The translations under genes and the position numbers were made by a program. From an uncultured Clostridia bacterium (GTDB lineage: Bacteria; Bacillota_A; Clostridia; Christensenellales; Aristaeellaceae), in contig CAMVBO010000033.1 in NCBI GenBank assembly GCA_947165745.1, positions 1-9,613 of the forward strand: a DNA stretch of 9,613 nt. The letters run 5' to 3'. Position 1 is the first letter of the stretch; each line of letters begins with the position of its first letter. The notes below the pieces were generated by a model. The model ran no database searches, was not told the origin of the DNA, and was given only the letters and a program-made list of their open reading frames with translations. Below are positions 1 to 6,600 of the stretch, in pieces.

Positions 1-164
1 CAGGCGATCATGTACAGCAGGTTCACGCCGAACAGCGCGCTCCAGCGCACCTTCAACACCTCGCCAAACAGCTGCAGCCGGGTTTGCGGCATGTTTTCGA
101 CGGTATAATCGGCTTTGCCCTGCTTGCCGTAATAGTAGTTGTTCATCAAGTCCCGAAAGCCCAT
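1..164 (-). CDS. N-terminus of a putative membrane protein (partial, runs off left edge)
   Basis: Only the first 54 codons are present. The start is the ATG read leftward from position 164, chosen because GGAGGG lies at 176-171, six bases upstream. The peptide begins MGFRDLMNNYYYGKQGKADY, continues through a polar stretch ending in Pro-Gln-Thr-Arg, and from about residue 43 becomes hydrophobic (SALFGVNLLYMIA), which looks like the beginning of a first membrane helix. The opening resembles clostridial membrane proteins of unknown function that start with an 'NYYYGKAGKADYT'-like segment, some of them possibly YesL/DUF624-like, but that is recollection and the fragment is too short to place. It is transcribed away from alr from its own promoter. 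No function can be given. Confidence 0.7.
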   Translation of the reverse strand, partial: MGFRDLMNNYYYGKQGKADYTVENMPQTRLQLFGEVLKVRWSALFGVNLLYMIA

Positions 165-198
165 GGGTCACCCTCCAATGCACATTCAGCTCTATTAC

Positions 199-227
199 AG
201 TATACACGCCCGGGCCGCTTTTTGCAA
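199..227 (-). promoter_or_regulatory. Sigma-A-like promoter of the leftward membrane-protein gene
   Basis: On the minus strand TTGCAA (227-222) and TATACT (204-199, 5 of 6 to consensus) are separated by exactly 17 bases. Transcription would begin near 192, giving a leader of about 27 bases before the start codon at 164. The spacer contains the 8-bp palindrome GCCCGGGC (208-215). Promoter activity is inferred from spacing and consensus only. Confidence 0.55.
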
Positions 228-266
228 CCGTTACCCATAAAATTCGACCGCATTTGGACAATCATG

Positions 267-295
267 TTGCAATCTTGACAAGAATAAGATATAAT
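267..295 (+). promoter_or_regulatory. Sigma-A-like promoter of alr
   Basis: TTGCAA (267-272), a 17-base spacer and a perfect TATAAT (290-295) precede alr. Transcription would begin near 302, so the leader is about 45 bases. A perfect TTGACA at 275-280 is too close (9 bases) to this -10 box to be its partner. A small hairpin, ACGGC (315-319) with GCCGT (325-329) and a 5-base loop, lies just before the ribosome binding site. The start near 302 also argues against the upstream in-frame TTG at 302 as a start codon. Confidence 0.7.
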
Positions 296-346
296 AAGTA
301 GTTGTGGGATGAAAACGGCCTTGCGCCGTCGGGGAGGTTGAAGGGT

Positions 347-1444
347 ATGCGGCCCACGATCATGAGGGTTTCTACGGACGCCGTCGCCGCCAACGCGCGG
401 GCGATTCGCGTCAATCTGCCCCAGCGCGTGCACATGATGTGCGTGGTGAAGGCGGACGCCTACGGCCACGACGCCGCCCGCACGGCAAAGAAGCTGCTGG
501 CCGCCGGGGCCGACGCCTTCGCGGTGGCCATCGTCGAGGAGGCCGAGGCGCTGCGCGCGTCCGGGATCGACGCCATGATCCTGATCCTGGGCGGCGCCTG
601 CGAGGAATCCCTGCGCCAGGCGGTGCGCTGCGGTGCGTCCCAGGCGGTTTATACACCGGCAATGCTGGACATATTGCAGGATGAGGCCGAGCGGACAGGC
701 CTGACCGCAAAGGCCCATCTCAAGGTGGATACCGGCATGAGCCGGGTGGGCGTGCGGGGCATGGAGGATTTGAAGGCCTTGCTGCACCATTGGAAGTACT
801 GCCCGAACGTGGCGATGGAGGGCGCGTTCACCCACTTCTGCGTGGCGGACAGCGACCCGGAGTTCACGGCCCTTCAAAACGCCCGGTTCAACGAGGCCCT
901 GTCGGCAATCCGCGCCGCCGGTCACGATCCCATCGCCCACGCGGCGGCTACCAGCGCTATGTTTGTGCCGGAACTGCAGCACGACATGGTGCGCCCGGGC
1001 ATCGGGCTGTACGGGTCCTGCGTGCCGGAGCTGGCCGGGAAGATCGAAAACGCCCAGACGCTTTCGACCTATCCCATCCGCGTCCAGCGCATTTCCGCCG
1101 GGGACACCGTGGGCTATGGCCGCACGTTCACGGCGAAGCGGGACAGCCTCATTATGACGCTGCCCATCGGCTATGGCGACGGCTATCCGCGCATTCTCAG
1201 CAATCGGGCCAGCGTGCTGGTGCGGGGGAAGCGGGCGCCGCTCGTAGGCCGGGTGTGCATGGACATGGTGATGGCTGACGTCACCGACATCCCGGAGGTG
1301 TCGCTGGACGACGAGGTGGTGCTGCTGGGCCGCCAGGGCGACGAGCGCATTACGCCGGACGAGCTGGCGGAGCTGGCGGAGACGATCCCCTATGAGATCA
1401 TGCTGGGGTTCTCCGACCGGGTTCCGGTGGAAGTGATCGACTGA
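347..1444 (+). CDS. alr: Alanine racemase (PLP-dependent, fold type III)
   Basis: This enzyme interconverts L- and D-alanine in the cytoplasm, supplying D-Ala for peptidoglycan. The protein has 365 residues, normal for the family. The PLP lysine is K35 in VVKADAYGH. The opposing catalytic tyrosine is Y257 in TVGYGRTF, with GYGDGYPR shortly after and the conserved RVCMDM motif at 302-307. These pair well with Lys39, Tyr265 and the CMD segment of the Geobacillus enzyme. The N-terminal TIM barrel carries HLKVDTGMSRVG and the C-terminal beta domain ends in GFSDRVPVEV. The ATG at 347 is chosen because GGGGAGG (331-337) sits 9 bases upstream; the in-frame TTG at 302 coincides with the predicted transcript start, and ATG 362 would be a less well-spaced alternative. 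A membrane-protein gene follows after 45 bp with no strong terminator, so the two are probably co-transcribed. No serine-racemase or VanT-type membrane domain is attached. Confidence 0.96.
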   Translation: MRPTIMRVSTDAVAANARAIRVNLPQRVHMMCVVKADAYGHDAARTAKKLLAAGADAFAVAIVEEAEALRASGIDAMILILGGACEESLRQAVRCGASQAVYTPAMLDILQDEAERTGLTAKAHLKVDTGMSRVGVRGMEDLKALLHHWKYCPNVAMEGAFTHFCVADSDPEFTALQNARFNEALSAIRAAGHDPIAHAAATSAMFVPELQHDMVRPGIGLYGSCVPELAGKIENAQTLSTYPIRVQRISAGDTVGYGRTFTAKRDSLIMTLPIGYGDGYPRILSNRASVLVRGKRAPLVGRVCMDMVMADVTDIPEVSLDDEVVLLGRQGDERITPDELAELAETIPYEIMLGFSDRVPVEVID

Positions 1445-1489
1445 CCGTCCCTTTCGGGACAGACTACACGCCCAGATGAGGACTGACGA

Positions 1490-2140
1490 ATGAGTATATC
1501 GGATATGTGGAGGACCAACGTCGCGACGCTGGTGCTGATGATCTTTGTAAACCTGGGGCTGTTTTCGCTCCAGAACCAGACCGCCTGGATGGTGCTGGGG
1601 CTGCTGCTGCTGGCCGGTTCGCTGTACCTGGCCTTCCGCCAGGGCATGGGCTTCGGCCACGAGGCCTGCGGCCTGCTTCAGACCGTGAAAAAGGCCCAGG
1701 ACCCGGCCAGCCCCACCCACGGCCAGATCGACGAGAAGGTCGCCAAGCGGGCGTGGAGCGTGGGCAACGGCATCCGCGCCGTGCTGAGCTTCGCGCTGCC
1801 GGCCTATGTGATCGGCTGCGCCTATATCATCTGCACGCTGGCGGGCTTCGACGCGCTGGCGCTGCCGCTGCGGCTGATCTCATGGGTGCTGGCCGCGCCC
1901 TACTGGCCCTGCGTGCTGCCCTGGACCCAGACCTTCGACCGCCTCACGCCCGCGGTGGTGGCGGTGCTGATGATCTCGCCCTTCGTGCTGCCGCTGGCCA
2001 CCTTCGCCGGCTACATGCAGGGGCCCAGGCTGTGGGCAAAGTCGGAAAAAGCCATGGCCGAGGGCAAGCGGCGGGCCAAGGCAAAGTCCCGTGTGGTGCG
2101 CAAAAAGCGGACGCCCAGGAGCCAGAGGCCTGAAATTTGA
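1490..2140 (+). CDS. Multi-pass membrane protein of unknown function
   Basis: I do not recognise this 216-residue protein. Hydrophobic stretches suggest four or five membrane helices, at about 10-26, 33-49, 96-118, 122-139 and 154-175. A soluble loop of about 45 residues lies between the second and third and includes FGHEACGLLQTVKKAQD. The last 35 residues are strongly basic (Lys/Arg-rich from 183 to 213), most likely a cytoplasmic tail by the positive-inside rule. The ATG at 1490 follows a modest GAGGA at 1478-1482, seven bases upstream; the ATG at 1505 is a possible later start. A 5-bp hairpin, GTCCC/GGGAC (1447-1460), lies in the short gap after alr but lacks a T-tract, so read-through from alr is likely. 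A gene in a different frame across the same bases is not credible, because this frame gives coherent hydrophobic helices. Confidence 0.82.
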   Translation: MSISDMWRTNVATLVLMIFVNLGLFSLQNQTAWMVLGLLLLAGSLYLAFRQGMGFGHEACGLLQTVKKAQDPASPTHGQIDEKVAKRAWSVGNGIRAVLSFALPAYVIGCAYIICTLAGFDALALPLRLISWVLAAPYWPCVLPWTQTFDRLTPAVVAVLMISPFVLPLATFAGYMQGPRLWAKSEKAMAEGKRRAKAKSRVVRKKRTPRSQRPEI

Positions 2141-2159
2141 TATTTTTTAGAAAAACGGA

Positions 2160-2188
2160 TTGCAAATGTAGCGCAAATATGATATAAT
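2160..2188 (+). promoter_or_regulatory. Sigma-A-like promoter of rsmD
   Basis: TTGCAA (2160-2165), a 17-base spacer and a perfect TATAAT (2183-2188) lie in a short AT-rich island between the membrane-protein gene and rsmD. Predicted initiation near 2195 leaves a leader of under 20 bases. The arrangement is the same as at alr: same -35 hexamer, same spacing, same -10. Confidence 0.7.
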
Positions 2189-2212
2189 TAAGACAATATC
2201 ATAGGTGGAGTT

Positions 2213-2779
2213 ATGCGTATTATATCTGGAGAAGCCAAAGGGCGCACGCTTTTCGCGCCGCCCGGCTCGGATACGCGCCCCACATCCGACAAGATTCGGG
2301 GGTCGCTGTTCAACATCATCGGCTCTCGCGTGCAGGACGCGCGAGTGTTAGATCTGTTCGGCGGCACGGGGGCGCTGGCGCTGGAGGCGCTCAGCCGCGG
2401 CGCGGAAACCGCGGTGATCGCGGACAATGCCCGCGCGGCTTGGCAGGTCATCGAGCGCAACGCCCGGAACGTCCTCAAGGAGGACTTCGACTACCGGGCC
2501 CAGATCCTGCGAACCGACTATCGCAGCGCCATCGCGGCGCTGGAGGGCCGGATGTTCGATCTGGTGTTCCTCGACCCGCCCTATCGCATGGTGGAGGCCT
2601 ATGGTGACGCGCTGCAAAGGCTGCTGGAGGCGGATATGCTCGCCCCGGGCTGCCTGATCATCATGGAACGGCTGGGGAGCGCGACAATCGCCCTGCCGGA
2701 GCAGTTCCGGGTGTTTGACACCCGCGCCTACAGCGACACGGCTGTGGATTTCGTGGAGCTGGCGGCCGAGGAGAATTGA
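2213..2779 (+). CDS. rsmD: 16S rRNA (guanine(966)-N(2))-methyltransferase RsmD
   Basis: RsmD transfers a methyl group from S-adenosylmethionine to N2 of G966 (E. coli numbering) of 16S rRNA during 30S assembly. The protein has 188 residues, typical for the family, and opens with the expected MRIISGEAKGR and TRPTSDKIRGSLFNII segments. The SAM-binding loop is DLFGGTGALALEALSRGA (47-64) and the catalytic motif IV is DPPY (121-124) in DLVFLDPPY. Many homologues have DLFAGSGA at the SAM loop; here it is DLFGGTGA, a mild variant. The start is fixed by the family N-terminus. Its Shine-Dalgarno sequence, AGGTGGAG (2203-2210), is unusually close to the ATG. The coiled-coil gene follows after 94 bp and is probably in the same transcript. 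The usual Bacillota neighbour coaD is not next to it. Confidence 0.95.
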   Translation: MRIISGEAKGRTLFAPPGSDTRPTSDKIRGSLFNIIGSRVQDARVLDLFGGTGALALEALSRGAETAVIADNARAAWQVIERNARNVLKEDFDYRAQILRTDYRSAIAALEGRMFDLVFLDPPYRMVEAYGDALQRLLEADMLAPGCLIIMERLGSATIALPEQFRVFDTRAYSDTAVDFVELAAEEN

Positions 2780-2806
2780 CACAAGATACACCTAAACAGG
2801 ATTAAA
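2776..2806 (+). promoter_or_regulatory. Possible weak promoter before the coiled-coil gene
   Basis: A perfect TTGACA (2776-2781) overlaps the rsmD stop codon. The only -10 candidates at sensible spacing are poor: GATTAA at 2800-2805 (18-base spacer, 3 of 6) or ATTAAA at 2801-2806. It may be chance overlap with the stop codon, since rsmD read-through would serve equally well. Confidence 0.25.
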
Positions 2807-2846
2807 CCGGATACTCCGGGCAGACTAAGCTGCACCCGGCGCCGGC
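2807..2846 (+). other. Structured leader between rsmD and the coiled-coil gene
   Basis: Two self-complementary elements lie in this 94-bp gap: a 5-bp hairpin CCGGA (2807-2811) with TCCGG (2815-2819) around a 3-base loop, and the 10-bp palindrome CCGGCGCCGG (2837-2846). Neither is followed by a T-run, so they are not intrinsic terminators. They could affect mRNA processing or simply reflect GC-rich sequence. Confidence 0.3.
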
Positions 2847-2873
2847 CGGATGCGGAAAGGAAGGGCTTATAGC

Positions 2874-3518
2874 ATGGATCGCGATCAGGATAGGTTCTAC
2901 GAGGATGAGGAGCAGGACACCCGTGAGGCCCCGCAGCAGGCACAGCAGAACGAAGAAGTCAACGATATGCGTTACTTCCTGGAGCTGCTCAAGCACATTC
3001 GCGCGGCGATCAACGCGGGTACCAGCGTGCCGTTGACCGGCAAAAAGATCATCGATGCGGAAAAATGCCTGATGATTATCGATGACATGGAGAACAACCT
3101 GCCCGACGCGGTGCAGTACGGCCTGCAGATGTATTCCGAAAAGGAGCGCATCATGAACGAGGCTGAGACCAAGGCCATGAATCGCATCAGCTCCGCCGAA
3201 ATGCGCGTGAACGCCGCGCTGGAGCGCGCCCGCGAGGACGCCGAGCAGCGGGTTCTGGATGCCGAAAACGAGGCCCGCGCCATTTTGGAAGACGCCCAGG
3301 AGCGCGCCGATCATATGATCGATGAGAGCGAAATCATGCGCCAGGCCCGGGAAGAAGCCCGTATCCTCAAGAACGACGCCAGGGTGGAGGCCAGCGAAAT
3401 GCGCCTCAAGGCCCAGCACGACGCCTATCAGATGCTGGCCAGCGTCGAGGACATGATGACCGACGCCATGAAAAATATCCGCCGCCGCCGCGCTGAGCTG
3501 GGCGACGAGCAGGAATAA
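2874..3518 (+). CDS. Clostridial 'ATPase-like' SVPLTG coiled-coil protein, function unknown
   Basis: The protein has 214 residues. Residues 1-30 are a very acidic, Gln-rich tail. Residues 31-85 form a conserved head, LELLKHIRAAINAGTSVPL, then TGKKIIDAEKC and IIDDMENNLPDAVQYG. From about 86 to 200 it is an almost unbroken charged helix rich in Ala, Glu and Arg, then a basic RRRR (203-206). The head matches a clostridial family near rsmD/coaD, usually annotated as 'ATPase' or V-type ATPase subunit H-like because of the coiled coil; no Walker motif is visible, so ATPase activity is not supported. The coiled coil also resembles DivIVA-type scaffolds, without that family's N-terminal membrane-binding signature. 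ATG 2874 is chosen for AGGAAGGG (2858-2865), 8 bases upstream, over the in-frame ATG 2850. Starting at the Met of MRYFLELL (2967) would give a length nearer to shorter relatives. Confidence 0.85.
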   Translation: MDRDQDRFYEDEEQDTREAPQQAQQNEEVNDMRYFLELLKHIRAAINAGTSVPLTGKKIIDAEKCLMIIDDMENNLPDAVQYGLQMYSEKERIMNEAETKAMNRISSAEMRVNAALERAREDAEQRVLDAENEARAILEDAQERADHMIDESEIMRQAREEARILKNDARVEASEMRLKAQHDAYQMLASVEDMMTDAMKNIRRRRAELGDEQE

Positions 3519-3535
3519 TACTGAAAGCGATCAAT

Positions 3536-3577
3536 AACCGCCGGAGGGCAGCGCCTTTCGGCGGTTCATTATATTTT
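3536..3577 (+). terminator. Probable intrinsic terminator after the coiled-coil gene
   Basis: AACCGCCG (3536-3543) pairs perfectly with CGGCGGTT (3559-3566). The pairing continues inward (3544-3549 with 3553-3558, including two G-T wobbles) to a 3-base AGC loop, making one stem of 14 pairs. The following CATTATATTTT is T-rich but interrupted, so efficiency is uncertain. It lies 17 bases past the stop codon and just before the promoter of the glucan synthase gene, which fits a transcription unit boundary. Confidence 0.65.
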
Positions 3578-3604
3578 GGATAGAAACCGTCCATACTTGA
3601 TAAT
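3576..3604 (+). promoter_or_regulatory. Candidate promoter of the cyclic glucan synthase gene
   Basis: TTGGAT (3576-3581), a 17-base spacer and GATAAT (3599-3604, 5 of 6) precede the gene. Initiation would be near 3611, leaving about 20 bases to the start codon. The -35 matches TTGACA at only 3 of 6 positions and differs from the TTGCAA boxes elsewhere in the window, which suggests weaker or regulated expression. The -35 abuts the tail of the upstream terminator. Confidence 0.5.
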
Positions 3605-3618
3605 ATCTCATGCTATGC

Positions 3619-3624
3619 AGGAGG
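3619..3624 (+). promoter_or_regulatory. Ribosome binding site deciding the glucan synthase start
   Basis: A perfect AGGAGG lies 6 bases before the ATG at 3631. A second ATG at 3627 is out of frame, only 2 bases from the Shine-Dalgarno sequence, and opens a short non-conserved frame. The 3631 start is therefore strongly preferred. Confidence 0.8.
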
Positions 3625-3630
3625 CCATGT

Positions 3631-6600
3631 ATGGACCTGAATTCGGTTTCAAACCCAATGCATATAGATTCGCGCGACGCGGCCATGATCCGGCGTCTGG
3701 CAGAGGACGCCGCCCCTTCGGGAGAGGCGCGGCTGGGGCTTGAGCGGCGCGGGCGCGTCCGGCTGGAGCGGCTCTTGCGCCGTGCGGAGGCCCTTTCGGG
3801 CGTGGAGAACGAGTCGCTGGACCGGTTGAAACGGGAGGCGCGGCTGATCCTGTCCTGCGCAGGGGAGGCCTCGCGAAACGGCGGGAAACTGCCTTCGCGC
3901 CAGGGCAAACCCAGGGTCGAGGCGCTGATGACGCGGTTGATCGACGGGGGCGACAGGCCCGTCTCCCGGGAACGGCTGCTGGGCGCGCTTTCGGCCCTCG
4001 ACGCCGCCCGGCCCATGACCATGGCGGAGCTTTGGGCCGCGCCCATGGCCATGAAGGTCGCGCTGTCCAGGGCGCTTGTGACCACGGCGGCGTCCATCGT
4101 CCGGCGCGGCGATTTGTGCGTGCAAGCGGCGCGGTGGGTCGCCCGGGGCGGCAGGGGCCGCGCTGACGACGCCCCGGCTTTCATCGAACACGCCCTGAAG
4201 CGGGCGGCGGAGGACGGCGCGCCCGAGGCTCGATCAAGGCTGGAGGCGCGTTTGGCTCGGCGCGGGCAGTCCGCCGAGGCCGCGGTGCGCGAAGCCCAGG
4301 CGGCGCAGGCCCAGGACGCGTTGCGCCTTGAAAACCTGCTGGCGGCGCGGCGCATGCTGGAGGGGTTGAACTGGCAGCGCTGCTTCGAGGCGCTCTCCTG
4401 GGTGGAGCAGGCGCTGCGGCGCGATCCCGCCGGCACCTATCCCCGCATGGACGACGATTCCCGCGTGGCGCTGCGGGCGCAGCTGGCCTGTATCGCCCGG
4501 CGCGCGAACCTGCCGGAGGCGTCCGTGGCGCGGCATGCCCTGGACGCGGCTCGGGACGGCGAGGGCATCCGAAACGGCGTGTGCTGGTGGCTGTACGACG
4601 ACGCGGGGCGGCGGGCGCTGCTGCGCAGGATGGACCGGGAGAAGGTCCGCCTCAGGGCGATGACGCCCGACCCCTCGGGCCTGGGCGTGATGGCCGTTCA
4701 CATCGGCCTCGCCGCGCTGCTGACGGCGGGGCTCGCGGCGCTGGCGGGCCGGGTGTGGCTGGCCGCGCCCTGCGCGTTGCTGGCGTGGACGGCGGCGGGG
4801 ATGCTGATCGGCCGCACCTATCCGAAGCTGTTTGCCCCGGCGCGGCTTTTGAAGCTGGAGATGGAGACCGTGCCGGAGGACGCGCGCACGCTGGTGGTGA
4901 TGCCGGTGCTGCTGTCCGCACCGGCGCGGGCGGAGGACGTGCTCGACCAGCTGGAGGCGCTGGGCTGCCTGGAGTCGGATGAAAACATTGAATATCTGCT
5001 GCTGGGCGACTTCGCCGACGCGCCGCGCCGGGATATGCCCGGCGACGAAGAGATATTGAGGCGCGCCAGGACGCGCATCGCCGCGATGAACGCGCGGGCA
5101 GGACGGGAGAAGTATGCCTTTTTACACCGAAGCCGCGCGCCACTGGCTGTAGACGGCCTGTGGATGGGCCGGGACCGCAAGCGCGGGGCGCTCACCGAAC
5201 TGAACCGGCTGCTGCTTGGCGAGGCGGGCGCGGAGGCGGCCTTCGGCGCGGAAGGCGCGGCCTGCGGGCGGCTTCGGGGCCGCTTTCGCTATGTGCTGAC
5301 CCTGGACGCGGACACGCGGCTGCTGCCCGGCGAGGCTCGGCGGCTGATCGGCGCGATGGCCCACCCGCTGAACCGGCCCGGGGACGGCCGCGGCTATGCC
5401 GTGCTGCAGCCCCGCATGGAGCCGCTGCCCGAAGCCTGTGTGAACGGTTTTGTGCGCCTGTTCGCCGGTCCAGGCGGCCTGAACGCCTATCCTGTGTCGG
5501 TCTCCAACCTGTGGCAGGATCTGACGGGCCGGGGCATCTACGCCGGCAAGGGCATCTATGATGTGGCCGCGTTTCACGGCCGCCTGGACGGGGCGCTGCC
5601 GGAGGGTCGGGTGTTGAGCCACGACTTGATCGAAGGCGCGCTGGCCGGGGCGGGGTTCGCGGGCGATATCGCGTTTTACGACGGCTATCCCACGTCGCTG
5701 ACCGCCTTCCTGCGCCGACGACACCGCTGGACGCGGGGCGACTGGCAGCTTTTGCCGTTGATGGGCCATCCACGCCTGTCCGGCGCGGACCGCTTTCGCA
5801 TGGCGGACAACCTCGTTCGATCGCTGAACGCCCCCGCGCTGCTGGCGCTGTTCATCGGCGCGGTGTGGGGCGGCAACGGCGGGACGCTGCTGGCGGCGCT
5901 GATCGTGAACAACCTGGAGCCGCTTTTGAACCCCGGCGCGCGGGGCCGCCTGTGGCGCAGGGCCGCGGCTCAAATGGCGATCCTGCCGGCGCTGGCCTGG
6001 AATTCCCTGGACGCCGTCGGGCGCACGCTCTGGCGGGTGTATGGCTCCCGCCGGCGCTGGATGCGGGGGGTCACCGGCGCGGGCGCCGAGGGCCGGGGCG
6101 CGGGCCGGGAAGCGGCGTGGCCGGGGCGGATCGCCGCTGTCGCGGTGCTGCCGGGGCTGCTGGTTCCCGGCTGGGCCCTGGGCGCGCTGGGGCTGGCGGC
6201 GCTGTTTGCCATCGGCCCCGCCTGGATTCACGACATGGAGCAGGAGCCGGTGGGCCGGGCCGGCCGCCTTCCGGAAGCCGAGCGGCGCTATTTGGAGGAG
6301 ATCGCCGCCGATACCTGGCGCTTCTTTGAAGCCACGGTGCCGCCGGAGGGCGCCGGCCTGCCGCCGGACAACGTGCAGCTGGACCCGCCGACGGGCGCGG
6401 TTCGGCGCACCTCGCCCACGAACATCGCACTGTATCTGCTCAGCTGCCTCTCGGCGAGGCGGCTGGGCTTCATTGGCGTGGAGGAGATGCGCCGTAGGAT
6501 GGCCGGAACGCTGGATACCCTGGAGCGCCTGGAGAAGTGGCGCGGGCACCTGTACAACTGGGTGGACGCGGAGACCTTTGCGCCGCTGAAGCCCCGCTAT

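Noticed and set aside
275..280. Perfect TTGACA upstream of alr as the -35 box
   Set aside because: Only 9 bases from TATAAT, and no acceptable -10 hexamer occurs 16-18 bases downstream.
302..346. Upstream TTG start for alr adding 15 residues
   Set aside because: It coincides with the predicted transcript start, has no ribosome binding site, and the extra residues are not part of the family fold.
1447..1460. GTCCC/GGGAC hairpin just after alr as a terminator
   Set aside because: Only 5 base pairs and no T-tract; more likely neutral within an operon.
146..1720. A 524-codon minus-strand frame over alr and the next gene
   Set aside because: It spans two plus-strand genes and the divergent promoter region; the peptide is His/Arg/Gln-rich and unlike a real protein.
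2116..2148. Possible terminator after the membrane-protein gene: CAGG/CCTG stem with a CC/GG extension and a later run of six T
   Set aside because: The stem is short, bulged, inside the coding end, and nine bases separate it from the main T-run; too weak to call.
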